Below are positions 1-11,625 of a DNA stretch of 64,000 nucleotides, one piece after another. A program made the position numbers and the translations under genes. Under the pieces are notes generated by a model. It saw only the letters and a list, made by a program, of their open reading frames with translations. It had not been told where the DNA came from and searched no databases. Origin of the DNA: Psoroptes ovis (Eukaryota; Arthropoda; Arachnida; Sarcoptiformes; Psoroptidae); contig PQWQ01000004.1 of the NCBI GenBank assembly GCA_002943765.1, positions 2,480,001 through 2,544,000 of the forward strand, written 5' to 3'. The stretch's first letter is position 1, and each line of letters starts with the position of its first letter.

Positions 1-2
1 TT

Positions 3-1373
3 ATTGATGATAATGATTTGTCATTCGCTATTCAATATAGTCGTGTATTGAAATTAAAAGTTTACGTGAACAACAAGAATAAACCATCTTCGAATAATGA
101 AAATGACAGCAGTGTCAATGTTATTAATATCAATAATAATAATTTCAAAGCTATATGTCATGAATTGATTGAAATACGGAATCGTTGTAATAAATTGTTG
201 GAGAAAATTCATTTAGATGATAATAAAAAAACAAACAGTAATTTAGCCATCGATCAATCATCATCGGCAACATTGGACACCAATGAAGTGCACACACAAA
301 CTGATCGCAATGAAAAACAAATGGAGCAGCCTAAGATATATGGTCAGCCACCAAAAGAATTGGATCCATTGAACAATGTGGATAATAAATCAGAATCTGG
401 CGGTTATCAGCCACAACAGCAATCAAACCAGCAACAACCACAAGCTTCGAATGAAACAAAAAATGTTGAACAATCGGATAACAATGCTGTCAAATCTGGA
501 TTTTCACCAAGTATGTGATTTTTTTCCTTTTTGTTAATTTGCGATTCATTAAAATTTATTCAATCTTTTTTAGTTGCCCAACAACCTGTATTGCAACAAG
601 CTTATCCGGCTCCGCCAGTTCGTCCGCCTATGACAAATCAATTTCATCAACCTCAACAACCTCCGTTTGCAAATCAACCTGGTGACTTCTCTAACAGCAA
701 TCAATCACAACAACCTTATTTTGAACCGCCTAGGTCACAAGGAGGTCCAGTTCCACCACCACCAACTTCATCTACTGGACCATCATTCACTCCGAATGCT
801 TATAATCCGATGACATCGATGCCTGGACCGATGCCTCCGCCAACATCATTTGCCGGTTCTGCACCTCCAATGAGTGCTCCGCCAACATCATTCGCTCCAT
901 CCGGACCTGGTGCACCTCCGCCACCATTCATGGGTTTTGGAGGTCCACCACCGCCACCAACTTCACAACATATGATGCGACCAGGACCAACAATGACACC
1001 TGGTCATCATGGACCGCCAAGTGTTGGATTCAATCCTCCACCACCACCAACAATGGGATCTGATCCGAATAAAATGCCACCAACATCAGCACCAATGGGC
1101 ATGCATCAACCACCACCGCAAATGCCACCAATGCAATCACCACCAGGTAATCAAATGCCACCACCACCACCAACACAAATGGGTATGGTTGATCCATCTA
1201 AACAGCAAATGCAAATGGGTCCACCGATGCCGCCATCATCAACATCACAGCAACCAGGTATGGCTGGCGGTGTACCACCACCACCGATGATGCCACAATT
1301 TAATCCACGTGGTCCTGGCGGTTTTAGTTATGGTGTTAATAATATTCGTACACGCTATCCAACATCTGGATAA
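3..1373 (+). CDS. TFG: TFG (TRK-fused gene) homologue, 3' part
   Basis: Partial gene cut by the window's left edge. Exons are 3..510 and 574..1373; the intron starts GTATGT, ends TTTTTAG and splits an Ile codon. At least 435 residues are present. The first residues (LSFAIQYSRVLKLKVYV) match the end of the TFG PB1 domain. They are followed by a short coiled coil (ELIEIRNRCNKLLEKI) like the one after PB1 in TFG, and then by a long Pro/Gln/Met-rich disordered tail. Known family role: TFG oligomers at ER exit sites organise COPII carriers between the ER and the ER-Golgi intermediate compartment. Unlike the P/Q/Y-rich vertebrate tail, this one is dominated by repeated PPPP(P)T blocks and PPM motifs. 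Identification rests on the PB1 end, the coiled coil and domain order. The convergent neighbour ends 443 bases away. Confidence 0.85.
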
Positions 1374-1815
1374 ATTCTAATTAATTCAACAGAAAAAGAC
1401 AAAATTTATTTGAAAAAAAATATATCATTATTTTCAAATTTTTTAAACAAAACACATCATTACAATTAACACTCATTTTTTAATTAAACACAATTATTTT
1501 TAATAGAGCATTATGAAATTGCAAATGAAATTGGATCAAATTTCAATACACACATTCATTCACACATAATCACTATTAAACGGAAAATTCAACAAATTAG
1601 TACAATGAATTCCAATTATTTTATTTTTTAATAAAACATTTATAAAATGGAAAAATATATTCAAAAAAAAAGTTATTGCAATAAAATAATTTATCAAAAA
1701 ATAATTATATCAATAATAATGAAATCTGTTTAAAATAAATAAATCATTATAATATATGATGATAATGTTTGAAAGGCATTCAGTCATATCGTTGTTTTGG
1801 ATCATGATCGATTGA
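1374..1815. other. shared 3' region of two convergent genes
   Basis: AT-rich region between the TFG stop and the GRIPAP1-like stop, with no coding potential seen. It holds poly(A) signals for both strands almost back to back (see 1620-1635). Confidence 0.7.
1620..1635. terminator. back-to-back poly(A) signals
   Basis: The string TTTATTTTTTAATAAA carries AATAAA on the plus strand (1630-1635, about 257 bases past the TFG stop). It also carries AATAAA on the minus strand (TTTATT at 1620-1625, about 190 bases past the stop of the minus-strand gene). One 16-base block could therefore serve cleavage of both convergent transcripts. Use of either signal is inferred. Confidence 0.5.
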
Positions 1816-3938
1816 TTAAGCTGCTTTCGATGATGAAGATGAAGATGGCTGCTCATAACGATTTAATCGTTCTTTTGTTATTTGTAATTCTTTGCTCAGT
1901 AATTCTAAATTTTGTTGTAAATGCATGTTTTTAGTCAAAATTTCTTCGACCATTCGTTGTAATTTTTTATGTTCATTTGAATTGATGATTTGTTGTTGTT
2001 GTTGCGGTTGCTGGTGTGGTAGCTGTTGTTGAGCTGTTTTAATAATTTGTGAATCTTTTAAATAATTAATCATTTTATTTATTGAATTTATTGTATTATT
2101 AGTATTGCTGCTATTATTGATCATGGAATCAGTATGATGACTTGTCGTTGGTGATATTTGTTTCAAATGCTTCAATTGTTCATCATTGGATGTATTAAGA
2201 ACATGTAATAAATATTGTTGCAATTCACGTTCCAATATATTAATACGCTCTTCCAGTGACCATTTTTCTTGATGCAGCAATATATTTGCCTCTAATAATT
2301 TATTATTTTCCAATTCTAATAAATTCATATTTTTATGTGATGATTTTGAATGTTTGATCATTGGCTGTTTGGATTTTGATTTCATTTGATTTGTATTGGA
2401 ATTATCATCACTTAAATTTATACAATTATTTGAATCAAAAATTTCTAAATCAGAAAATTCAGGATCATTTTTGATGGTTGTTGTCTCATTTGTTGTTAAT
2501 GTTGCTGTCGATACAGCTGGTATAATCGATAGTGATGATGATGATGCTGTTGATGATGTCAATGGTGATGTTGCTATTGTTTCTATTGTACTCGATGTTG
2601 GCATCATTTTACGATTATCATCCATCATATATGTCCATGAACCTGTACTACTACAACGATCACTGTTGGCATTTTTAGTGATATTTAAATTTATATTATC
2701 CACATTCCAATCACCAGTTTTATTGATGTTTGAATTATCAATAATATTATCTTGATTCAATATGTTTTGCAATTTATCTGCACGTTTCTTTTCATTGGCT
2801 AATTGTTTTTTCAATTCTTTCATATATTTTACCGTACGTTTTTCATATATTTTTTTATCTTCTTCACACTCACTTAGACAATTATTTAGTGATTGAATTT
2901 GTTTTTGTAAATCACTATTTTCTTCACTGATTTGATTGAAATTTGTTTGTAAATTTTCAAATTTTTGCTGTAAATTATCGAAATTTTCTTGCAAATTTTT
3001 TAAATTTTCTTTCAATTCCTTTTCGACAATGTTTTCTTGAACGATTTCTTCATTATCATTTTCATTTATTGCAGTTGGTGGATTTAAATCATTAATTCGT
3101 TGTTCTTCTTCTGGTTGATGCACATTTTCAGCGCTAATTTTGATTTCATTGAATTTTTTCTTATAAAAATTTTCGAATAGATTCAATTTTTGTTCGAAAT
3201 AATCAATAAATTCATTAAAAATTGATTTAAAATCATTCAAATTTGCTAATGATTCAATAAGATTTTGTTCAAATTGACCATTTATTATTGGTTCAATTTC
3301 AGCCTCAGACCATAACTGTTTTAAGGGATCATTATCGTTATCTTTACTGAGGATTCTTGACGATTGTTTTTGCAGCACAATTTGTACATAATTTTCAATA
3401 TAATCTTTGAACATTGTCAACATTAATTTCGATTCATTAAGCTTATCTTGGGAATTTTTCAACTCTAATTTCTCTATTTTCAATTCTAATTCATTTATTT
3501 TCATTTGATAATTCATCGATGCTTGATCATTGTTTTCATTATTTTCTCTGGTATTGTTGAGGTCATTGGATGTTGTCGATAATGAAAATTGATGTAAACG
3601 TTGATCGACTTTGGCTGCAACATTTTTGGCAAATGTAAATGGATTCAATTTTTTCAATTTTTCATTCGATAATTCATGATTAGCATGATTCGATGATGAG
3701 GATTGATTTTGCTTACGCAGTTGTTCAATTTCATTGCGTAATATTTGATTTTCTTGTAATGCTTTCCGGAGATTATTATCACAATTGAAATTTTGATTTT
3801 TCAATTCACATAATTGTTCCTGAATATGGAGAAAAGAAAAAGAAATTTAATCAAAAATTATTCCAAAAAAAACTACAAAACAAACAAACTACAAACATTC
3901 AATGTACGAAATTCTTCATCCGATAATGTTGTGGTCAT
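1816..3938 (-). CDS. GRIPAP1: GRIPAP1 (GRASP-1)-like coiled-coil protein
   Basis: Exons on the minus strand are 3897..3938 (14 codons from the ATG) and 1816..3819, joined in phase 0. The donor is GTTTGT and the acceptor ATTCAG. The product has 681 residues. The start MTTTLSDEEFRTLNEQLCEL, followed by NLRKALQEN, resembles the GRIPAP1 N-terminus (LSEEEFQRMQAQLLELRTNN and DELRKN). The rest is long heptad-like coiled coil (about residues 95-135, 170-370, 510-560 and 620-670) with Ser/Thr/Asn-rich linkers. Known family role: GRIPAP1 is a Rab4 effector on recycling endosomes that binds the adaptor GRIP1. It is shorter than the human protein (about 840 residues). Coiled coils align easily by chance, so the call rests mainly on the first 45 residues. 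Confidence 0.7.
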
Positions 3939-4528
3939 TTTGTCAATTTAAGAATTAGATATTTATTTCATTTAGATTAATTATTCACCATTGATTCATA
4001 TAAACAAATAAGTAATGCTTTATTTTGATTTGTTTTCAAACATCATTCGTTTTTACTCTTGTTTACATCACACACAATATTAGAAAAAAAAGCAATGAAA
4101 ATAGTTGGTAAAAATTTCGATAGTTTTTGTATTGAAAATAGTTTGCTAAAATTTTGTATACAGCCAAAGCTGTTTGATGCCCATTTACAAAATCATTTGC
4201 TTCGATGTCATTGATATTTTTTCAATCGATTAATTGGCAAAAAATTTATAAAAGACTGTTTCATTATTTAACTTAACTATTATTGTATAACCCTTAGCTG
4301 TATTTTAAAATTTTAAATTCCATCAAATATTTGAGTATATTGTTCATCATAGAGACTGATATTTCAAAGTAAATATCAAACAATCAAACTATTCATTCTT
4401 TATATTCTATTTTGTTCCATATTTTTAAAATTGAAAAAAATCGAAATAATTGTTTTAAAATAAAATTATAAAACATGACATTTATACATGCACTTTACAC
4501 ATATTATAATGTTTATTATTTTTATTGC

Positions 4529-4549
4529 AGAGTCTAAACTTTAGACTCT
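4529..4549. repeat. 21-base perfect palindrome
   Basis: AGAGTCTAAA-C-TTTAGACTCT has 10-base perfect arms around one base. It lies about 590 bases upstream of the GRIPAP1-like start. Its function is unknown; it could be a transposon end or a binding site. Confidence 0.6.
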
Positions 4550-4822
4550 AAAGTTTTGATTCGTGGTTTTAAAGTTGATTTTCGTAGTCTTCAATGTAAT
4601 TTCAAACTATATTATTACGAAATTCAATTTTAAAACCCCGAATAGAAACTTTAACCACTGTATCATAATCCAAATACTGATTTTATTATTTTATTTTACA
4701 AAAATAAAATTAATACACACAATGAACGAAACTATCGAAATATAAAATTTTTATCCCATAAAATGAATTGAATTTCGATTTCTCTTCTATTTCAGTTGTT
4801 AAAAGTTACAGAATGTCGATAC

Positions 4823-4866
4823 TATCGATAATGTTCTAGTTTAATCGGCAAAACACACGTGTGTTT
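4823..4866. promoter_or_regulatory. DRE-like octamer TATCGATA plus CACGTG palindrome
   Basis: TATCGATA at 4823-4830 is identical to the DREF-binding element described for Drosophila core promoters. At 4851-4866 a perfect 16-base palindrome AAACACACGTGTGTTT is centred on a CACGTG E-box. Both lie about 180-220 bases before a good splice donor (GGTAAG near 5046), as expected for a promoter with a non-coding first exon. Use in this organism is inferred. Confidence 0.4.
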
Positions 4867-6792
4867 ATGCATATGTTTTGATTCGATTTGTTTACATTTG
4901 ATTTCATATTTTTGACACTAATTTGCTGCTATTTTTTTCTTCGAATTTTGATTTCAATTCACCCAATTTTTATTTGAAATAATTCTTTAATTTTCTTGAA
5001 AAAAATTCCAGGATTCTATCCTGAAATTCCCATTGAACATTTGTGGTAAGTTTGTTTTTATATTTATCATTTTTTTTTGTCAGTGATTTGAGTACATTTT
5101 CATTAATTTGATTGGTTTTTCACATGAATCAATTGAAGATATTTGATCATATTTAAAGGTCAAAAATTTCCAAATTCAAACTTGACTATTAATAACCAGC
5201 AATGGTTATTCGATATTCAAAAATTAATCACAAGATTTTCATAGCTTTCAAACATTGAATGATGATCAATTGTTGCTTTAAAAATATCATAAATCAATGA
5301 TCGGTTTTTCAGGGTCCATTTGTTTTTTTCGGTTTCTCAGTGAATACATTTTCATGTTTGGTCATTGAAAAAATGTCCTCTTTTTCTAAAAATAGAAATT
5401 TAAATTATCAAATCAAAAAAAAAAAAAAAAATCAATCACAAGATTTGCTTTGTTTTCAAATTTTATCACAATTTTCATTCCGGTATTGAAGGATAGTAAA
5501 CGATTTGATATTTTACATGATTTTTTGTTTCAAATTCAAATTTTACTGAATACGTATTTTTTAGGATAAAATAAACAGCTCATCTGTATTTACGTTTACA
5601 TGTTTGAAATTGAAAAAAATTGCGCTTGTTGCAATTCAAATTCATGTGAATCGATTGAATTTTATCTCAAATTTTTCTCCATTCTCCTCCTTAATCTGCT
5701 CTACTTATTATTCATACACATCAACACCAAGTCAATCAATAATTTATCGTCAATGATTTCATTGACGTCTTTGATTGATTAAAGATTTGTCAAATCAATT
5801 GAAAATGTAACAATAATTCATGAATATATGTGTGTTTGTAAGCTTATATGTTTTATTTTATCAATCATCTCAAATTGTCATCATTATTATTCATTGATGA
5901 TTTGTTTACGATCAACACATTGTATCAATGAACTGAAATTTCATTGGTTTTTTTTTCTTAACTCTTTGTTGATTGTTATGTTGAATGAAAAATTCAAAGG
6001 TTTTGTCAGTGGATTTTTGTTGTACTTTGTTGTTTATTCATTTCATACATTTACATAGAAATTTTATCTTCAAAAATTGTTTTGACGATAATTTAAATGT
6101 TCGTAAATCATATTCTTCAAATGATTTCTATGAATGTTTGAAAAAGAAAAAAAATTCAAATGATCCTTGATCGATTTAAATTAAATTGCGTTTATTGATT
6201 TTTGCATGATATTGCAATGATTCCAAAGTTTCAGATGATTGAATTATCATTTAATCAATCAATCAATTATTATTATTCATCGATCATTTGAACGTTTGAA
6301 CAACTCTATTTTTTTCGGTGGATATATAAACGTTGTTCAGATTTAATTTTTGAATAGATCTGTCTCATTATTGATGAATGATATTATTGCGACGAGACAA
6401 AAAAATACATTGATAAAGTACACGAAATTCTTTTGATTTTACTATGTTTATATTGTTTCGTTTGGATTCTATTTCAACAATCATTATGTCTATGTCAAAA
6501 TATTTTAATCGTATCTCTTAATGATAATTGATCAAATTTTTATTACTCGATTAAAATTTTACAATTGATTGATTTTTTTCCACAATCATTCAATCCAATT
6601 TTTTCCTTTTTTGGCCCAAATTCATATTGTTACGATTATTGGTGAATTCCATTGTTCAACAATATCATCATCGTGATTCAATTATTTACCAATCATATAA
6701 ACGATAATCTGGACTTTAAATATATCATAATTGCTAAAAATTTTTTATAATATTCTATCTTTATTGTGACAGATTGAATAATCATTTGAATC

Positions 6793-8090
6793 ATGGAATC
6801 AGCATCGAAAAAAATTCTTACATCACTTATTAAGCATCATTCATTGATGATCCATCGCAATCTTAGTCAACGTTCATGGAATATTGTACGATTTGATCAA
6901 GATTTGAAACGTGCAATCGAATTCAATCCCAGTAGTAAAGTACCAATATTGAATCGACCAAATGAAGTTATGGTCAAAGTTTTAGCATCAAGTATCAATC
7001 CATTAGATATTGAAATGAGTCGTGGTTATGGCAACGTATTGTTGTCATTAGGTAATAATGTTATGTCACATGGTATTGATCGTCTCACTTATGGTCGTTT
7101 GCCTGTAACACCTGGCCGGGATTTTGTTGGTGAAATCATTGCTAAAGGTCAAGGTATTTGGAATTATAAACCTGGCGATATTGTATGGGGCACTGTACCG
7201 CCATATGAAAATGGTGCACATGCTGATTACGTCATCACATCGGATAATTCAATCAGCTATAAACCGAAAAATTTATCCAATGTTGAAGCCGCCGCTATAC
7301 CATACATTGGTTTGACAGCTTGGTCTGCCTTATCAACGTTTGGTGAAATGAATGCACATAACAGTCTGAATAAAAAGTATAAGATTTTGATAAAATAATC
7401 ATTGAACTTTACAATTAAAACAATTTTTCTTTTTGTTATCATTTCAGTGTACTGGTTTTGGGCGGTAATGGTGGAGTTGGAAGTTTTGCTATTCAATTGC
7501 TGAAATTTTGGGGTGCCAATGTTATTACAACATGCTCAGAAAAAACGATGCAACCATTGAAAGATTTAACATCAGTCGATGAATGCATTGATTATACAAA
7601 AACGGAAGAATTTTTACGTCAATATCGAGGTACATTCGATTTGATATTGGATGCATCACCAACACATGCATCAAGAAAAAATTATGATTTAATCAAAACC
7701 ATAGTCAATGAAAATGAAAAAAATTCATCATTTAATAAAGCTGGCTCATTAACACGATTGTTTGATCGTAAACAGACAATCTATGTTACATTAAGTTCAC
7801 CATTATTACATAATTATGATAATTATGGAATTATATCTGGTACAATCAGTACTATTTCCGATGCATTGATTGATACATTGAATGGCATTCAACATGGTAT
7901 AAGTTTTCGTTGGGCTTATTATTTACCAAATCCAAAAGCATTGGCATATATTGCACAATTAGTCGAACGTGGTGCGATACGTACATTCACCAATAATGTT
8001 TATGATTTTGATAAAGCAATCGATGCTTATGAAGCATTTGAATGTAAACGTCCACCGATGGGAAAAGTAATATTGAATAATGATAAATAA
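6793..8090 (+). CDS. RTN4IP1: RTN4IP1-like mitochondrial zinc-less MDR oxidoreductase
   Basis: Exons 6793..7376 and 7448..8090; donor GTATAA, acceptor TTTCAG, Asn codon split; 408 residues. The basic, hydroxylated first 25 residues look like a mitochondrial targeting sequence. The GroES-like half carries SSINPLDIEMSRGYG, TPGRDFVGE and PYIGLTAWSAL. The Rossmann half starts with VLVLGGNGGVGSFAIQ (about 196-211), the nucleotide-binding glycine motif. Order and motifs match RTN4IP1 (human 396 residues), a mitochondrial NADPH-binding reductase of the quinone-oxidoreductase class known for coenzyme Q synthesis and complex I maintenance. The structural-zinc Cys cluster of classical alcohol dehydrogenases is absent, as expected for this family. 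A poly(A) signal follows at 8098. Confidence 0.9.
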
Positions 8091-8097
8091 TTATAGA

Positions 8098-8103
8098 AAT
8101 AAA
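8098..8103 (+). terminator. poly(A) signal for RTN4IP1
   Basis: AATAAA begins 8 bases after the RTN4IP1 stop, which would give a very short 3'UTR. Confidence 0.5.
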
Positions 8104-8910
8104 AACTCTAAGATTTCAATAAATCATTTTGATAAAAATTCTTTATATTTTTAATCAATTTTAATTGTAAAATATGAATAAATGTATGAAATAATTGTTT
8201 TTTTGTACACAAAAAAAGATTCGAGAGTTTTGAAGTTATTTACAACAGATAATTATGGAAAAATTGAAATTGTTGATTTGAACGAATCAAACATCAAATT
8301 CTTATCAAGAGAAACCAAGATTTTTTTCATGAAAATCAATAATCAATTGAAAATGCTGTGGGCATTTGATTCAATCAAATAATCCTTTGGTTGTGTGAAT
8401 GTGTGTGTATGTGCTTTAGTTAATAATTAATCGTTTTATTATAATTTTTTTCTTCAATTTTTCAAGTGTATTCAAACGAGTTTTATTTAAATGGTCAAAA
8501 ATATCTTTATTTATATAAATATGATTTGAATTCATTGATTATTACTGTATTTTTCAAGTGTTTATCAATGTTTTATCCATCAAATCAATTGTGTACATAT
8601 TATTTTGTTTTATCAAAATTATGACAGATTATCATGATGATGATGGTGTATTAAAATTTCATAAAATTTCAATTTAAATAAAATAATTATCGATTTTTCT
8701 CTTGAAAAATTCAAAATACATGCGAAATACAAAGTCTAAAGAACACTAAATATAATTGAAAATCAGTTTTAAAATTAAAAAAAAAATCATATCTGCTTAA
8801 TGTATTTTGTTTTTGTCTCATATCAAATCATATCATTCATTTGATTCATGTTGAATGCAAAATAAATTCAATGCTAAATATTGAATTCAAGTTTTTGCTG
8901 TTTGAGAATT
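8104..8910. other. gap between convergent RTN4IP1 and FAM76
   Basis: AT-rich, with no convincing coding sequence. A 66-codon frame at 8182-8382 has no recognisable domain and starts 90 bases past the RTN4IP1 stop, so it is treated as untranslated sequence or chance. Confidence 0.5.
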
Positions 8911-10494
8911 TCAAGAAAAACTTAATGGACTATCATTGCCAATATTGGCATTTAATAGATTATTATTAACATTATTAGAATTTTTCATTTTCGATGCTTT
9001 CTGTAATGATGTTAATTGCTTGGTTAAGCTTGTCACTTTTTGTTGCAATTCTTGTGTACGTTCCATATGTTTACGTGTCATGTCTTGAATTTTTTCACGA
9101 TATTCACGCTGTTCTTTGCTTATTTCTGATCGAAGTTCATTGATCTTGAATATTGATAGTGATTAGTATCGTAAATATGAAATTTCAATAGAAAAAAGAA
9201 TGATTATAATTATTAGATTGAATTCAGTGTAAATATTGCTGTGAATACTAACCTTAATATCTTTTGCAAGTAATTCATTATTTTTCTTTTTAATTTGTTT
9301 ATCTAATGATAATATTTTTTCACGTAATTGTGTAATAGCGACAACATTATCATTGGTGGACATAAAATCATTATTATTATCTTTAGATTTTGTTGATGTT
9401 GTAGTCGTTACAATTGTTGTTGTATCATTGGTTTTTGACCACATTGATCTTGAACTCAAAAATGAATGAGTATCATCTTTTGCATTCGATTCAGATGATG
9501 ATGATGAAGATGAAACTGTTGTTGTTGCTGTAATTGTCGGTGCAGGCAAAAATGTTCCATTACTTGTTTTGATAAATGATTTAACATAATCAACACATTG
9601 TTTTTTATTCGCTGATGATGCCGTCGTTGTTGTTGATGATGATAATGATGATGATACACCCATTGAATCACGATGATGATGAAGATCATTCCAATTGTTT
9701 GTGCTATTCGAATTACCATTGTCTTGTCTAATTATCATTGATAATAATTAAATGAAAAATTAAATCGATTTAATAAGATCAAAAAAATAAATAAACATAC
9801 AAATATTTCAAACGACTTGAATGATCACGTTTTGAATTCAAATTATTCGATGATAATGATGATGATGAGGATGATTGTTGATGCTTATTTTTTGCTTTGG
9901 CTAATACATTTTTATTTGACACTGTACAAAGCCAACAGTAATGTTTTCGTTCACTATTCGATGATGATGATAATTTATCTTTATCACGACGAAATGCACA
10001 ACGTTGTTTACATAGATCACATTTCACTGGGGGACCATAACGTTTTTCTGATTGTACACAACGTTGACATTTGGTGCCAACAAATGCAGCTGTTATATTA
10101 CAATATTCACATAATTTTGGCTATAATTTGAATCAAAGAAAAATATCAAAATCAATTATCATGAAACCATGATCACTTTGATCTTTAGAAAATAAATACT
10201 TTTCCATAATGTTTAATATTTTGTTCACAAACACCACAAGTTGAGCTTAATTGTGATTTAGATTCTTGTTGAAATTCTGTACGACAATATGTACATTTTA
10301 CCATAACAAATGCATTATTACAATCCTACGGAAAAAAAAATTGAAAAAACCGAATTCATTAATCAAATCAATTCTTGTTTAAATAAAATGATACAAACTT
10401 TACAAAGCATATCACCAGCAGATAGATCATCGAATGGATAACGAGAATTACATCTTGTACAAGCATATAATGCTTTCGAATTTGAGGTGGACAT
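8911..10494 (-). CDS. FAM76: FAM76 family zinc-ribbon protein
   Basis: Five exons on the minus strand: 10399..10494, 10200..10325, 9801..10120, 9253..9727 and 8911..9144; every junction is GT..AG and in frame; 416 residues. The N-terminal 130 residues hold repeated CxxC pairs: LYACTRCNSRYPF, CTYCRTEFQQES, KLCEYCNITAAF, CQRCVQSEKRYGPP and CDLCKQRCAFRR, then HYCWLCTVS. These match FAM76A/B almost motif for motif. A Ser/Thr/His-rich linker follows, then a C-terminal coiled coil (LREKILSLDKQIKKKNNEL, INELRSEISKEQ) as in the family. Human FAM76B (339 residues) is a nuclear-speckle protein of poorly known function. Here the extra length is in the homopolymeric linker. Confidence 0.9.
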
Positions 10495-11625
10495 TTTCGT
10501 TTTGTTTATTTTAAAAAAAAGGTTGATGCTCAAGAAAAACAAATTAAATAATCAATTTTCAATTATATTCACAAAATAAATTAATAAATTCAATGTAATT
10601 CAAAACAAAAAAAAAATCAATAAATAAATAAAATAAAGCCAACGAAATAAATTCATTCGTACAAAATAAATAATGAAATAATCAAATATCAAGATATCAA
10701 TAATCAAATGTTAATCGGCTATGATTGATTTAAATTGATTTGATAGATTGAAAATATTAAAAATTTTTCATTTAAAAATAACAAATCAATATGAACACAA
10801 ATATAAAACATTAAAAATTTTCATTGAAAATTAGTTGCCATTTAAAATTTTGTTTTTTGTTGATCAATTAAAATTGATTGATTTTTTATCAAATGAAAAT
10901 ACAATGAAAATATCTCAATTACATAACTAAATTAATGTTTTTGTCATTCATTCAATTTCATTTCATAGTTTTTTTTTATTTATTTTTATTTAATGATAAA
11001 TGAATGAAACAAACAAACAAGCAAAATACCATAATAAATAAACGAATAAATAAAATTAAATAAACAAACAGAAACAATACGGCGCTCTGATCAGTGAAAA
11101 TAAACGAAGAAAAAAAAACACGCATACAAAAGATATCATAATCATCAGTAATGGCAATAACAACATCAACAGCAGCAACAGCAAACAGCAACCACACAGT
11201 GTTTGCCACCGTATTTGGACACAGCGCCGCCGCTGCCAATCTTTGAATATTTAAGAAAAAATTTTGTTTTGTTTTTTAAATGGCAGAAAGATTTAATAAT
11301 AAAATGATCTTTGAATTATTTTAACCCTTTGAATATTTTGATAAATCATTCAAATAAAAATTGATCACATCATATTTATTAAATTGAAATTAATAACAAT
11401 TTTCAACGAAACAATTGTTCCTCAAATAGGTTCTCAAGCAGCCACAAATCTTGTATGTGTGTATGCCTTTTCATATGTTTTATATATGTGAATACATACA
11501 AGTTTCACAACTGTCAAATATTTTTCTGATTTTCAAAACCATTTTTCAGCCAATTGCTGCCGCCATCTATTGTGGTATAATCAAATGTAAATAAAAGTGT
11601 TTAGTGTATTAGAATTTTTGTTTTT
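10495..11625. other. intergenic region without a recognised gene
   Basis: Lies between the FAM76 start and the NEK-like stop and probably contains the FAM76 promoter. An 87-codon minus-strand frame (10976-11239) coincides with CAA/AAC-rich repeat sequence and has no domain. Confidence 0.5.

Larger units (their letters stand above)
3939..6792. other. divergent intergenic region with probable promoters and 5'UTR intron
   Basis: Lies between the divergent GRIPAP1-like and RTN4IP1 start codons. It contains a DRE-like octamer, an E-box palindrome, a 21-base palindrome and a GGTAAGTTT donor near 5046. That donor could join a non-coding first exon to the CAG acceptor at 6773, just before the RTN4IP1 ATG. 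The short open frames here look like AT-rich noise: no domain and no codon pattern like the neighbours. Confidence 0.5.

Noticed and set aside
1009..1290. 93-codon plus-strand frame overlapping TFG
   Set aside because: His/Gln-rich shadow of the proline-rich TFG tail read in another frame.
10976..11239. 87-codon minus-strand frame
   Set aside because: Made of CAA/AAC/AAT repeat sequence translated as hydrophobic residues; no domain, no splice partner.
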